Counted from the first letter of the stretch, positions 30,265-39,912 are shown. The stretch is 48,891 bases of DNA from Arthrobacter silvisoli (GCF_003369445.1 NZ_QRCU01000011.1:1-48891), one strand, 5' to 3'. Program-made: numbers and translations. The notes: generated by a model not told the origin, from the letters alone.

Positions 30265-31539
30265 GTGAAAAGAAGCTCGACGGCGATAATCGCCACTGCA
30301 GCAGCACTTGCCGTCGCTCTGACCGGATGCTCGTCGTCCGGCGGCGGCGCCACATCGGCTGATCCGAATGCCGAGGTCTCCTTCTGGTCCTTCACCGGGA
30401 TCAACGCGAAGGACAGCGTCAATGAGTACGCCAAGAAGGTGCCCGGCGCGAAGGTCAAGCTGACCGAGGTGGGCAGCACTACCGAGACGGCCACCGCCCT
30501 CACCGCCGCGCTGGCCGGGGGCAAGGTCCCCGACCTTGTCATGATCCAGAATGACGACCTGCCCAAGTTCGTCGAGAACAGCTCCAATTTCATTGACCTG
30601 CGCACCCTCGGCGGCGACAACATCGCCCACGACTACCTCGGCTGGGCCGCTGGTGCTGCGACCGCGACGGACGGCTCCATCATCGGCATCCCGACCGACG
30701 TTGGCGGACTGGGTTTCGCGTACCGTGCCGATCTCTTCGAGAAGGCCGGTCTGCCGACAAAGCCCGACGAGGTTGCTGCCATGTGGAAGGACTGGCCCTC
30801 CTTCATCGCAATGGGCCGGAAGTACACCGCCGCCACCGGTAAGCCGTTCGTCGACAATATCGAGACCAGCGTCTTCTTCTCCACCGTCAACCAGGTCAGC
30901 GAGAAGTACTATTCGCCCGACGGCAAGCTCGTCTACGACACGAACCCCCAGGTGAAAGACGCGTTCGACGTCGCCGTCAAAACCCATGACGCCGGCATCA
31001 GTGCGGGTATCGCGGCGTGGTCCTCGGGCTGGGCTCCAGGGCGCGCGAACGGTGCCTTCGCCGTCACCGTCGCTCCCTCATGGATGCTCAAGGGCATCAA
31101 GACCGACGCCCCCAACACCGCCGGCAAGTGGCGCATCGCCAGCGTGCCCGGCGTCGGCGGCAACTGGGGTGGCAGCGTTATTGCCATCCCGGCCCGCGCC
31201 GAGCACCCCGAGGCTGCCTGGCAGTACATCAAGACGATGATGTCGGCCGAAGGCCAAACGGACCACTTCACGCAGTCGGGTACCTTCCCGGCGGCAACCT
31301 CCGCCGTCGCAAGCCAGTCAGTCCTCGACTACACCGACCCGTTCTTTGGAGACTCGAAGATCGGCAAGGTCATGGCCACCTCCGTCCAGAAGTTCCCGTC
31401 GTTCTACAACGGCCCCGACACGACGCCGATCAACGGTGCGCTCCTCAACACCCTCGTCCAGCTGGAAGCCGGCGGCGTCACCTCCGATAAGGCGTGGGCC
31501 ACCGCCCTCCACTCGGCTAAGCAGGCCATCGGCGGCTGA
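30265..31539 (+). CDS. Sugar ABC transporter substrate-binding lipoprotein (CUT1)
   Basis: GTG at 30265 has GAGGA (30254-30258) upstream. The 424-residue protein has a lipoprotein signal (KRSSTAIIATAAALAVALTGC) with lipidated Cys22, then a Ser/Gly linker and a solute-binding protein type-1 domain: VSFWSFTGINAKDSVNEYAKKVP, ALAGGKVPDLVMIQNDDLPKF, IGIPTDVGGLGFAYRADLFEKAGLP, with C-terminal AWQYIKTMMSAEGQ. It is anchored outside the membrane and would deliver oligosaccharides to the two permeases that follow. No ATPase gene is present; actinobacteria commonly use a shared MsiK-type ATPase. Confidence 0.93.
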   Translation: MKRSSTAIIATAAALAVALTGCSSSGGGATSADPNAEVSFWSFTGINAKDSVNEYAKKVPGAKVKLTEVGSTTETATALTAALAGGKVPDLVMIQNDDLPKFVENSSNFIDLRTLGGDNIAHDYLGWAAGAATATDGSIIGIPTDVGGLGFAYRADLFEKAGLPTKPDEVAAMWKDWPSFIAMGRKYTAATGKPFVDNIETSVFFSTVNQVSEKYYSPDGKLVYDTNPQVKDAFDVAVKTHDAGISAGIAAWSSGWAPGRANGAFAVTVAPSWMLKGIKTDAPNTAGKWRIASVPGVGGNWGGSVIAIPARAEHPEAAWQYIKTMMSAEGQTDHFTQSGTFPAATSAVASQSVLDYTDPFFGDSKIGKVMATSVQKFPSFYNGPDTTPINGALLNTLVQLEAGGVTSDKAWATALHSAKQAIGG

Positions 31540-31554
31540 CCGTTCCACCCACCC

Positions 31555-31587
31555 GGGTGGCCCGGCCTGGACAGCGCCGGGCCACCC
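31555..31587 (+). other. Strong intercistronic hairpin after the binding-protein gene
   Basis: GGGTGGCCCGGC (31555-31566) pairs perfectly with GCCGGGCCACCC (31576-31587) around a nine-base loop. There is no T-run and an operon continues 20 bases on, so mRNA stabilisation or partial termination, raising binding protein over permease, is the likely effect, as in mal operons. Confidence 0.6.
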
Positions 31588-31606
31588 CTTCGACGGAGGT
31601 ACCACA

Positions 31607-32566
31607 GTGTCAACGGCGACAGCCACTCTCTCCCGCAAACAGCGCAAGGATCCGGTTCAGAAAGCCACGCGGATCCGCAACCCGCTCTCCGAGCGGATCG
31701 CTCCCTATGCGTACGTTGCGCCCTTCTTCATCATCTTCCTCGTCTTCGGACTATTCCCCCTGATCTTCACCTTCTACGTCTCGCTCTTCGACTGGAATCC
31801 CATTGGAAAGCAGACGTTCGTAGGCCTCAGGAACTTTGAGCAGCTCTTTGCCGACGGACGGTTCTGGAATGCGCTCCTGAACACGTTCGGGATCTTCCTG
31901 ATCTCGACGATCCCGCAGCTGCTTCTCGCGCTCTTTCTCGCCCACCTGCTCAACCATGCACGCCTGCGCTGGGCGAACTTCTTCCGCATGGCGCTGCTGG
32001 TTCCGTACATCACCTCCGTCGCGGCGACCGCGATCGTCTTCGCTCAGATCTTCGACAAGAACTTCGGCTTCATCAATTGGGTCCTGGGGCTGTTCGGGCT
32101 CCCGTCGGTGAACTTCCTTGCGAGCAACTTCGGCTCCTGGATCCTCATCTCGGCGATGGTCATGTGGCGCTGGTTCGGCTACAACACGCTGCTTTACCTG
32201 GCGGGCCTGCAGTCGATGCCCCGGGAGATGTTCGAGGCGGCCTCCGTGGACGGCGCCTCGAGCTGGCAGCAGTTCCGGCACCTGACGATCCCGTCGCTGC
32301 GCCCCATCATCGTCTTCAGCGTCATCATGTCGACTATCGGCGGGCTGCAAATCTTCACGGAGCCGCTTCTCGTGGCGCCCGAGTCGGGCCTCACTTGCGG
32401 CGCGGGCCGACAATGCCAGACCCTGTCCCTCTTTCTCTACGAGCAAGGCTTCGGGTTGTTCAAGTTCGGTTACGGTTCCGCGATCGGCGTCGTCCTGTTC
32501 GTGATCGTCGTTCTCGTGTCGTTGCTCAACTTCTTCCTGTCCACACGTACGAGAAAGGCCCGCTGA
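31607..32566 (+). CDS. Sugar ABC transporter permease (CUT1, MalF-like)
   Basis: GTG at 31607 follows GGAGG at 31595-31599; the frame extends further left over the hairpin but is not used. 319 residues with six or seven hydrophobic segments, starting APYAYVAPFFIIFLVFGLFPLIFTFYVSLFDWNP, the MalF/UgpA-type N-terminus. The coupling-helix EAA loop is AASVDGASSWQQFRHLTIPSLRP. It pairs with the next gene, whose ATG overlaps its TGA by one base (TGATG). A cytoplasmic ATPase must be supplied from elsewhere. Confidence 0.93.
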   Translation: MSTATATLSRKQRKDPVQKATRIRNPLSERIAPYAYVAPFFIIFLVFGLFPLIFTFYVSLFDWNPIGKQTFVGLRNFEQLFADGRFWNALLNTFGIFLISTIPQLLLALFLAHLLNHARLRWANFFRMALLVPYITSVAATAIVFAQIFDKNFGFINWVLGLFGLPSVNFLASNFGSWILISAMVMWRWFGYNTLLYLAGLQSMPREMFEAASVDGASSWQQFRHLTIPSLRPIIVFSVIMSTIGGLQIFTEPLLVAPESGLTCGAGRQCQTLSLFLYEQGFGLFKFGYGSAIGVVLFVIVVLVSLLNFFLSTRTRKAR

Positions 32567-33471
32567 TGTCCGATGTCATCGATGAAGTCATCCCGCAGAG
32601 CCTGGCCGACCGCGGAGTCAAGCCGGCCCGGCCCCCCAAGCGCCGCAGCAAAGGAGGCAGAGTCAGTCGGCGCGTGTACGTGTTCCTCGCCCTGGCCGTC
32701 GTCGTGTCGGTGTTCCCGTTGTACTACATGTTCGTCATCGCGTCCGCGGGAGCCACGGCCGTGACCTCGATTCCCCCGCGGATGTACCCGGGCACGCAGT
32801 TCTTCGACGTCGCCGCGAAGGTGTTCGACACCGTCCCGTTTTTCGCCTCGCTGATGAACAGCGTATTCGTCTCGCTCACGATTGCCGTCGTTTCAGCCAT
32901 CATGTGCGCAATGGCGGGCTTCGCGTTCGCCAAGCTTCAGTTCCCCGGCCGGAATCTGTTGTTCCTCATCGTCCTGTTGACAATGACCGTCCCTGCGCAG
33001 CTCAGCGTGATCCCGCAGTACCTGATCGTGTCCGGGCTTGACTGGGTTGACACCCTGCAAGCAATCATCGTGCCCGGGCTGGCCAGTGCGTTCGGTATCT
33101 TCTGGATGCGCCAACACATGGCGACCACCGTCAGCGATGAACTCATCCAGTCCGCCCGCATTGACGGTGCCAATTCGTGGCAGATGTTCTGGGCGATCGC
33201 CTTCCCGGTGGTCCGTCCGGCCGCGTTCGTGCTCGGACTGATTACCTTCACAGGGGTGTGGAACGACTTCATGTGGCCGTTCATTGTCCTGAAATCGCCG
33301 GAGTTGTTCACCGTGCAGATCGCACTCAAGCAACTCCAGGCCAACCGTACGATTGATGTGGCGCTGGCCATGGGCGGCTCGTTCCTGGCTACGCTGCCCC
33401 TGCTGATCGTGTTCTTTTTCGTCGGCCGGCGCATGGTGTCGGGCATCATGGACGGGGCGTTCAAGGGCTGA
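32566..33471 (+). CDS. Sugar ABC transporter permease (CUT1, MalG-like)
   Basis: ATG at 32566 overlaps the previous stop (TGATG). 301 residues, six membrane segments; the N-terminal tail (IDEVIPQSLADRGVKPARPPKRRSKGG) is basic. Typical MalG-type motifs: FVSLTIAVVSAIMCAMAGFAFAKLQFPGRNLLF and the EAA loop IQSARIDGANSWQMFWAIAFPVVRP, with FTGVWNDFMWPF near the C-terminus. Overlapping stop and start link it to both neighbours, so the importer and the GH3 enzyme are made in step. Confidence 0.93.
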   Translation: MSDVIDEVIPQSLADRGVKPARPPKRRSKGGRVSRRVYVFLALAVVVSVFPLYYMFVIASAGATAVTSIPPRMYPGTQFFDVAAKVFDTVPFFASLMNSVFVSLTIAVVSAIMCAMAGFAFAKLQFPGRNLLFLIVLLTMTVPAQLSVIPQYLIVSGLDWVDTLQAIIVPGLASAFGIFWMRQHMATTVSDELIQSARIDGANSWQMFWAIAFPVVRPAAFVLGLITFTGVWNDFMWPFIVLKSPELFTVQIALKQLQANRTIDVALAMGGSFLATLPLLIVFFFVGRRMVSGIMDGAFKG

Positions 33472-35810
33472 TGCTGCACGACACTTCCAGCACAACCGCA
33501 CGGCCCGCGACCGGCCGGACGGATACCGGCAACCAGCAGGGCTGGCGGGATCGATCGCTCCCTGCCGCAGAACGCGCCCGCTTGCTCACCGCCGAGCTGA
33601 CCCTTGAAGAGAAAGCCGCCCAGCTTGGATCCGTCTGGGTCACCGACGCGGCAGACGACTTCGCGCCAAAACTGGAGGATGGTCCCGGGACCGCCGCCGA
33701 TGCCTTGGAAGGTGGGCTAGGCCAGCTCACCCGCGTCTTCGGCACGGAACCGGTCACCGTCGCCGAAGGAGTGCGCCGCCTGCGCGAACTGCAGGAGCGC
33801 GTCGTCGCCTCCAGCCGCCTCGGCATTCCAGCCATCGCGCACGAAGAGTGCCTGACCGGGCTTGCGGCCTACGGCGCGACAGCCTTCCCGACGCCACTCG
33901 CCTGGGCGGCGACGTTCGACGAGGAACTGGTTCGTGAGATGGCGGAAGCGATCGGCTCCGACATGCGCGCGCTCGGCATCCACCAGGGACTCGCCCCCGT
34001 GGTCGATGTGGTGAAGGACTACCGCTGGGGCCGCGTCGAGGAGACCCTCGGCGAAGACCCCTACGTCGTTTCGCAGCTCGGCGCCGCGTACGTCGCGGGA
34101 CTCGAGAGCACGGGGATCATTTCGACGCTGAAGCACTTTGCCGGGTACGCGGCATCCCGCGGTGCCCGCAACCATGGCCCCGTCAGCATGGGTGCGCGCG
34201 AGTTCGCCGACACCGTGCTGCCTCCATTTGAGGCCGCACTGCGGCAGGGCGGTGCCCGCAGTGTCATGACCTCCTATACAGACATCGACGGCGTGCCGAG
34301 CAGCTCAAACCGGCACCTGCTGACGACGTTGCTGCGCGATCGTTGGGGCTTCGAGGGCACCGTGGTCGCCGACTACTGGGCCGTGCCGTTCCTCTCTGCG
34401 ATGCATCACGTCGCTGTCGACACGGCCGACGCCGGCCGGCTGGCCCTGCGCGCGGGAGTCGACGTCGAACTTCCGCAGACAGCGGCGTATGGCGAGTTGC
34501 CGCGCCTCATCCGGGAGGGCATCGTCGACGAGCGCGACCTCGACCGCTCGGTGCAACGCCACCTCCGGCACAAGTTCGAGGTGGGACTGTTCGACGACGC
34601 GCCGCCCGTCCCGCCCGGTGCCGAAAGCGTCGATCTCGACAGCAGCCGCAATCGGAAGATCTCCTCGCGGATCGCCGAGGAGTCGGTGGTGCTGCTGCGC
34701 GACGAGGATGCGCTGGCACTTCTCAGGTCCGGGAGCATCGCGGTCATCGGCCCGGCAGCTGACCAGTTCCGCAGCCTCGTCGGATGCTACGCGTTCCCCA
34801 ATCATGTGCTTTCGAAACACCCCGGGCATGACCTCGGCATCAGGATTCCGACAGTGCTGGCCGCCATCCGCGAAGAGTTCGGGGCGGACCGGGTGCGATT
34901 CGAAGCCGGCGGTGAAATCACTTCCGCTGACCCTGACGCCGTCTCCGCCGCCGTTGCGCTCGCGCGCGACAGCGATGTGGCGGTCGTGGTGGTGGGAGAC
35001 ATTGCCGGGCTGTTCGGCGACGGCACCTCAGGCGAAGGCTGCGACGCCGCGGACCTTCGCTTGCCCGGCGGGCAGGACGCACTCGTCACCGCGGTGCTCG
35101 AGACCGGGGTGCCGACTGTCTTGGTCGTGTTGTCCGGTCGACCGTATGCGCTTGGTACCTACGGGAAGGCGCGCGCCGTTGTCCAGGCTTTCTTCCCCGG
35201 AGCTGACGGCGCCGCCGCGGTTGCCGGAGTGCTCTCCGGCCGCGTCCAGGCAACAGGCCGCCTGCCCGTGCAGATCCCGCGCTACCCCTACGCCTCGACG
35301 ACGTACCTGCAGCCGGCGCTCGGGCTCCCGAACCCAGGTATCACTGCCCTGGACAACACGCCGCTGTACCCGTTCGGCTTCGGGCTCACCCGGGGCGCCA
35401 TCACCTACGAAACAATCACCGCCGCCGAGACGCTCAGCACCGAAGGCTCGCTCGACGCGGCCGTGACGATACGCAACGACGGCGATGACACCGTGGAGGT
35501 CGTCCAGCTCTACGCAGCCTTCCCCTCGGCGCCGGTGGTCCGTCCCGCCGTGCAACTCATCGGCTACGCCCGGATCCCGATCGGGTCCGGTGAATCGCGG
35601 ACGGTCTCCTTCCGGATTGACTCGGCCCGGCTCGCGATCACCGGCGAATACGGGGCGCTCGGAGTCGATCCAGGGCCCCTGCGGCTCATCGCCGGCCCGT
35701 CGGCAGCCGAGGCCGCGGTGACGGCTGAGGTGGCCATCGTCGGCGAGCGGCGACTGCTCACAGAGCGCGCGCTGCGCACTCCATGGTCGATCAGTTCCCC
35801 GACCAGCTAA
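33471..35810 (+). CDS. GH3 beta-glycosidase (beta-glucosidase/beta-xylosidase type)
   Basis: ATG at 33471 overlaps the permease stop (TGATG). The 779-residue protein is a full-length GH3: N-terminal TIM barrel (LTLEEKAAQLGS, RLGIPAIAHEECLTG, KDYRWGRVEETLGEDPYVV, KHFAGYA) with nucleophile Asp301 in VVADYWAV. The alpha/beta sandwich domain follows, with the acid/base Glu522 in GEGCDAADLRLPGGQ, and a C-terminal fibronectin-like domain (VTIRNDGDDTVEVVQLY). No signal peptide, so the enzyme is cytoplasmic. It should release glucose, xylose or arabinose from imported oligosaccharides. The three genes 30265-35810 plus permeases form one operon. Confidence 0.93.
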   Translation: MLHDTSSTTARPATGRTDTGNQQGWRDRSLPAAERARLLTAELTLEEKAAQLGSVWVTDAADDFAPKLEDGPGTAADALEGGLGQLTRVFGTEPVTVAEGVRRLRELQERVVASSRLGIPAIAHEECLTGLAAYGATAFPTPLAWAATFDEELVREMAEAIGSDMRALGIHQGLAPVVDVVKDYRWGRVEETLGEDPYVVSQLGAAYVAGLESTGIISTLKHFAGYAASRGARNHGPVSMGAREFADTVLPPFEAALRQGGARSVMTSYTDIDGVPSSSNRHLLTTLLRDRWGFEGTVVADYWAVPFLSAMHHVAVDTADAGRLALRAGVDVELPQTAAYGELPRLIREGIVDERDLDRSVQRHLRHKFEVGLFDDAPPVPPGAESVDLDSSRNRKISSRIAEESVVLLRDEDALALLRSGSIAVIGPAADQFRSLVGCYAFPNHVLSKHPGHDLGIRIPTVLAAIREEFGADRVRFEAGGEITSADPDAVSAAVALARDSDVAVVVVGDIAGLFGDGTSGEGCDAADLRLPGGQDALVTAVLETGVPTVLVVLSGRPYALGTYGKARAVVQAFFPGADGAAAVAGVLSGRVQATGRLPVQIPRYPYASTTYLQPALGLPNPGITALDNTPLYPFGFGLTRGAITYETITAAETLSTEGSLDAAVTIRNDGDDTVEVVQLYAAFPSAPVVRPAVQLIGYARIPIGSGESRTVSFRIDSARLAITGEYGALGVDPGPLRLIAGPSAAEAAVTAEVAIVGERRLLTERALRTPWSISSPTS

Positions 35811-35894
35811 GACACTCATGACTCAACCCGTTCCGGCTCATCGTCCGGGAAACCACCAGCTGAACCTACTCACAGACTTTGGAGGATCTTGACC

Positions 35895-37502
35895 ATGGCA
35901 TCTTCGCCCCGGCTCGTCGTCAATCTGGACATCGCGGGCCCCACCATCAGCCGCCACGTCTACGGCCACTTCGCTGAACACCTCGGCCGTTGCATCTACG
36001 GCGGTTTTTGGGTGGGGGAGGACAGCGGGATCCCCAACACCCGGGGAATCCGCAACGACGTTGTGGAAGCCCTGCGCGAGCTGCACATCCCGAATCTGCG
36101 CTGGCCGGGCGGCTGCTTCGCCGATGAATACCACTGGCGCGACGGTGTAGGCCCGCGGGAACAGCGTCCACGGATGGTCAATTCCCACTGGGGCGACGTT
36201 GTGGAGGACAACTCCTTCGGTACCCATGAGTTCATGGACCTTTGCGAGTTGCTCGGCGCGGACGCCTACGTCAACGGCAACGTGGGTTCGGGCACGGTCC
36301 AGGAGATGAGCGAGTGGATCGAATACCTCACCCGCGCCGATGATTCACCCATGGCTGCACTCCGGCGGCAGAACGGCCGGGACGAGCCCTGGAAGGTTCC
36401 CTTCTTCGGCATCGGCAATGAGCCCTGGGGATGCGGCGGCCATTTCCGCGCGGAGGCCTATGCAGATGTGGCCCGGCAGTACAGCACCTTCGTCCGTTCC
36501 CACAACGGCAACGAGGTCTACCGCATCGCAGCCGGTGCCAACGCAGATGACGTCGGCTGGACCAAGGCCCTCATGGAAGCACTCCAGGACAAGGGCGGTC
36601 CGGACCGCAAGAGCTTCCCGTACCAGGGCGTCTCCGTGCATTACTACACCATGTCCGGCCAGTGGGACGCGAAGGGCTCTGCCACGGAATTCAGCGAGGA
36701 GGAGTACTGGAAGACCGTCAAGGCGGCCCAGCATATTGAGGCCCTGCTGAGCGCCCACGCCACCATGATGGACGTCTACGACCCGCACAAGGCGGTGGGG
36801 TTGGTCCTGGACGAGTGGGGCACGTGGTGGGATGTCGAGCCCGGCACCAACCCCGGCTTCCTTTACCAGCAGAACACCGTGCGTGACGCCCTGGTGGCGG
36901 CCATCCACTTCGACTCCTTCCATCGCCACGCGGACCGTCTGGCCATGGCGAACATCGCCCAAACCGTGAATGTCCTGCAGGCCATGCTGCTCACCGATCC
37001 GGAGAGCGGCGCCCTGATCAAGACCCCCACGTTCCATGTCTTCGCCATGAACGCCGGTCACCAGGACGCCGCGGTAGTGCACACGTACCTGGACTCGGAC
37101 GCCTCGTATGAGCTGGACGGTGCGCGGCTTCCGACCATAACGGCGTCTGCCAGCACCAAGGAAGGCAAGGTGCTCATCTCTGTGGCCAATCTCGAACTGG
37201 AAGACGAGAGCGAGCTGGTCCTGGATCTGCGCGGCGGCCGTCTGGACCACGTAGAGGCCATGGTGCTCGGCGGCGAAAGCGTCGCAGCGTTCAACGCCCC
37301 GGCGCATCCCTACGCCGTCGCGCCCCGTCCGCTGGCCGTGAAGGAACGGGACGGCCACGTGGTACTCCGCTTGCCGGCCCACTCGTTCGCGACCGTCCGT
37401 GGCACCCTGGCCGGTCAGGGCCCTGTGGCCCCAGCCGCAGCCGCCACTGCCGCGGCGCCCGCCGCTTCGGCCACCGGCAGCAAGCCCTGCCTCAACTGCT
37501 GA
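35895..37502 (+). CDS. GH51 alpha-L-arabinofuranosidase
   Basis: ATG at 35895 has GGAGG (35881-35885) nine bases away; a TTG at 35889 is in frame but less likely. 535 residues, intracellular. Acid/base Glu176 lies in [11 protein letters not shown] and nucleophile Glu307 in VLDEWGTWW; other GH51 signatures are [20 protein letters not shown] and [17 protein letters not shown]. It hydrolyses terminal alpha-L-arabinofuranosyl units from arabinan, arabinoxylan or glycoprotein glycans. The last 30 residues are Ala-rich and end KPCLNC, an unusual low-complexity tail. A strong terminator follows. Confidence 0.95.
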   Translation: MASSPRLVVNLDIAGPTISRHVYGHFAEHLGRCIYGGFWVGEDSGIPNTRGIRNDVVEALRELHIPNLRWPGGCFADEYHWRDGVGPREQRPRMVNSHWGDVVEDNSFGTHEFMDLCELLGADAYVNGNVGSGTVQEMSEWIEYLTRADDSPMAALRRQNGRDEPWKVPFFGIGNEPWGCGGHFRAEAYADVARQYSTFVRSHNGNEVYRIAAGANADDVGWTKALMEALQDKGGPDRKSFPYQGVSVHYYTMSGQWDAKGSATEFSEEEYWKTVKAAQHIEALLSAHATMMDVYDPHKAVGLVLDEWGTWWDVEPGTNPGFLYQQNTVRDALVAAIHFDSFHRHADRLAMANIAQTVNVLQAMLLTDPESGALIKTPTFHVFAMNAGHQDAAVVHTYLDSDASYELDGARLPTITASASTKEGKVLISVANLELEDESELVLDLRGGRLDHVEAMVLGGESVAAFNAPAHPYAVAPRPLAVKERDGHVVLRLPAHSFATVRGTLAGQGPVAPAAAATAAAPAASATGSKPCLNC

Positions 37503-37521
37503 GCGCTGGATACCGCCGCAG

Positions 37522-37560
37522 GTACCCCCATCGTGCCAGGTCCGATGGGGGTACTTGTTT
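37522..37560 (+). terminator. Rho-independent terminator after GH51
   Basis: GTACCCCCATCG (37522-37533) pairs perfectly with CGATGGGGGTAC (37543-37554) around nine bases, followed by TTGTTT. It lies 19 bases after the GH51 stop and separates this gene from the next. Confidence 0.88.
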
Positions 37561-37603
37561 GCCCTGGATCGTCATGGGAATCGTCATGAAACGAGAGACA
37601 AGC

Positions 37604-39901
37604 ATGAAGCGTGATTACCTGCCGCTGAGGCAGATCCAGCTCCGCGAAGGCCGCTTCGTTGATGCCCAGCGGGTGAACCGCGAGGCGCTGCTGCGCCTGG
37701 ACCCGGACCGCCTTCTGGCTCCGTTCCACCGCGAGGCCGGCCTTCCGGCCACCGCGGCGGGCTACGGCGGCTGGGAGTCGTCCGGGCTCGACGGCCACAC
37801 CGCGGGTCACGTCCTTTCTGCCCTCGCCCTGGCCGTGGCGGGCGACGGCGACCGCCGCCTGGGGGAGATGCTTGGACGCATGCTCTCCGGGCTGCGGGAA
37901 GCGCAGCTGGCTGGCGGAACGGGTTACCTGGGCGGTGTTCACCGCGGGCCGGCGCTCTGGGACGAGCTCGCCCGGGGTGAGGTCACGGCGTCGCCCTTTG
38001 AGCTCAACGGCCGCTGGGTTCCCCTGTACAACCTGCACAAGACGCTGGCCGGCCTTGTCGACGTCGCCTGGCATGTCCCCTCGGCGGAGTCGGACCGGCT
38101 CGTGGACGAGCTGGGGAACTGGTGGCTGGAAACCATGGCGCGCCTGGATCAGGAAACGCTGGAAAGGGTGCTGGTCACTGAATTCGGTGGCCTCACCGAG
38201 TCGTTTGCCCGACTGGCACTGCTCCGCCGGGATACCCGCTACCTGTACCTGGCCAAGAGATTCGTCCGGGAGGAGCTCATCACCCGGGTATTGGCCCTGC
38301 CCGGCGAACGGGTCCAGGATTCCCTGGCCGGACTGCACGCCAATACGCAGATCCCCGTGGTGGTGGGCTACGCAACCATCGCCAGGGTGGCCCGCGAACT
38401 GGGCGTGGAAGACCGGGCGACCGCGCGCATCGGCGAGGCGGCCAAGGCCTTCTTCGACGACGTCGCGGGTAGGCGCAGCAGCGCGATCGGAGGCAACAGC
38501 GTACGGGAGCACTTCCACCGTAGGGACGACTTCACCCCGATGTTTCTCGGCCGTGAGGGTCCGGAAAGCTGCAACAGCTACAACATGGTCAAGCTTGCAG
38601 CCGAGCTCTATCTGTTGGAGGGGGAGGACCACTGTCTGGACTACATCGAGGTGACCCAGTGCAGCCATGTGCTCTCCACCCAGCACCCGGACCATGGCGG
38701 GCTGGTCTACTTTACGTCGCACCGTCCCGGCCACTACCGGGTCTATTCGCCCGAGCAGGACGGCTTCTGGTGCTGCATGGGCTCGGGCTATGAGGCGCAT
38801 GCAAAGCACGGGGCCCACGTGTACGTCGCCGAGGGGGAAAAACTCCGTATCACCTGGCTCCTGGCCAGTGAGCTCAGCTGGGAGGAACAGGGCGTGCAGA
38901 TCTCCATCGACTCCGACTGGCCCGCTGGGAGCACCGCCCGCGTCCGGGTGACGGCGCCGCAACCGCGCGTGTTCACGCTCGCCATCCGTGTCCCGCAGTG
39001 GGCGCGGGGGGCTGCCGCCGTGTTGGGCGACGGCCGAAGGATCGACGACGATGGGGCGGGCTGGTGGACCCTGTGCCGTCGCTGGGAAGGCATGGAAGAG
39101 ATCCGGCTCAGCATGGAGCGCGAGCCCCGGCTGGTGCCAGCACCGGACGGTTCGGCCTGGGCATGGATCCAGTACGGGCCCGCCGTCCTGGCCGAGGAGT
39201 TATCCGACGACGGCCTGGACTACCGGGCGGGCGGGGCCAGAACAGCCCACATCGCCTCGGGACCGCTCCGGCCCCTTTCCGAAACCCCGGTGCTGCTGGC
39301 CGGCGGCTTGGACGCGGTGCCCCAGGAGGGGGAAGGGCTCTCTGTCCTCGCCACGGACGGGCAGAGGGTCCGCCTGAAACCCCTGCACAGGATCCACGAT
39401 TCCCGGTACCGGCTTTCCTGGCCCTTGGCGCAGGACGTCCGCCAGGTCAGTGAGGTACGGTACGCGCTGGCCGGGCATGACAGGGCGTCCACGGCCCTTG
39501 AAGCCCGGGTGGTGGACGGGATCACCTTCGGGGAGCAGCAGCCCGAACTCGACCACGGGGTCAGTGTTCCCCACGCGGAACGCGGCCTGACAGTGGACGG
39601 GACCCGCTGGCTCCGTCCCCGGGGGCCGCTCTCGCTCACGCTGCGCGACTGGACGACCGCCGGCACGAGCCTGCGCGTCGAATGGGTTCCGGGGGAGGAC
39701 GAGGTCACTTTCCTTTTCTCCGGCGGGGACCACCCGACGGCTGTGGAGGTCACCGCCGGGGCGGACGGCGTGTGGGAGATGCCGTTCACCACCGGTGGAG
39801 AGCAGGAGGTCCGCCTGCTCCTCGCCCCGCGGGAAGGCCGCCCCATGCCCCGGCTGAGCCGCCTGCTGCTGCTGACCGGTACCGCGGATTCCCTCGGCTG
39901 A
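37604..39901 (+). CDS. GH127/GH146-type beta-L-arabinofuranosidase (DUF1680)
   Basis: ATG at 37604 (MKRDYLPLRQIQLREGRF) fits the family's usual start; ATGs at 37574 and 37586 are in frame. About 765 residues, no signal peptide. The (alpha/alpha)6 barrel begins DAQRVNREALLRLDPDRLLAPF. The zinc site typical of this clan is present: Glu321 and Cys323 in ESCNSYN, and paired Cys390-Cys391 in FWCCMGSGYEAHAKHG. In HypBA1 the equivalents are Glu338, Cys340, Cys417 (nucleophile) and Cys418. The CCxGxGxExHxKxG form looks more like GH146 than HypBA1. It should remove beta-L-arabinofuranose, as found on hydroxyproline-linked plant arabinans. Its promoter must lie in the short gap after the GH51 terminator, or be supplied by read-through. 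Confidence 0.9.
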   Translation: MKRDYLPLRQIQLREGRFVDAQRVNREALLRLDPDRLLAPFHREAGLPATAAGYGGWESSGLDGHTAGHVLSALALAVAGDGDRRLGEMLGRMLSGLREAQLAGGTGYLGGVHRGPALWDELARGEVTASPFELNGRWVPLYNLHKTLAGLVDVAWHVPSAESDRLVDELGNWWLETMARLDQETLERVLVTEFGGLTESFARLALLRRDTRYLYLAKRFVREELITRVLALPGERVQDSLAGLHANTQIPVVVGYATIARVARELGVEDRATARIGEAAKAFFDDVAGRRSSAIGGNSVREHFHRRDDFTPMFLGREGPESCNSYNMVKLAAELYLLEGEDHCLDYIEVTQCSHVLSTQHPDHGGLVYFTSHRPGHYRVYSPEQDGFWCCMGSGYEAHAKHGAHVYVAEGEKLRITWLLASELSWEEQGVQISIDSDWPAGSTARVRVTAPQPRVFTLAIRVPQWARGAAAVLGDGRRIDDDGAGWWTLCRRWEGMEEIRLSMEREPRLVPAPDGSAWAWIQYGPAVLAEELSDDGLDYRAGGARTAHIASGPLRPLSETPVLLAGGLDAVPQEGEGLSVLATDGQRVRLKPLHRIHDSRYRLSWPLAQDVRQVSEVRYALAGHDRASTALEARVVDGITFGEQQPELDHGVSVPHAERGLTVDGTRWLRPRGPLSLTLRDWTTAGTSLRVEWVPGEDEVTFLFSGGDHPTAVEVTAGADGVWEMPFTTGGEQEVRLLLAPREGRPMPRLSRLLLLTGTADSLG

Positions 39902-39912
39902 AAACAAGCCGT

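Noticed and set aside
31346..31606. N-terminal extension of the first permease
   Set aside because: It overlaps the binding-protein gene and the hairpin; the GTG at 31607 has a good GGAGG and the family N-terminus.
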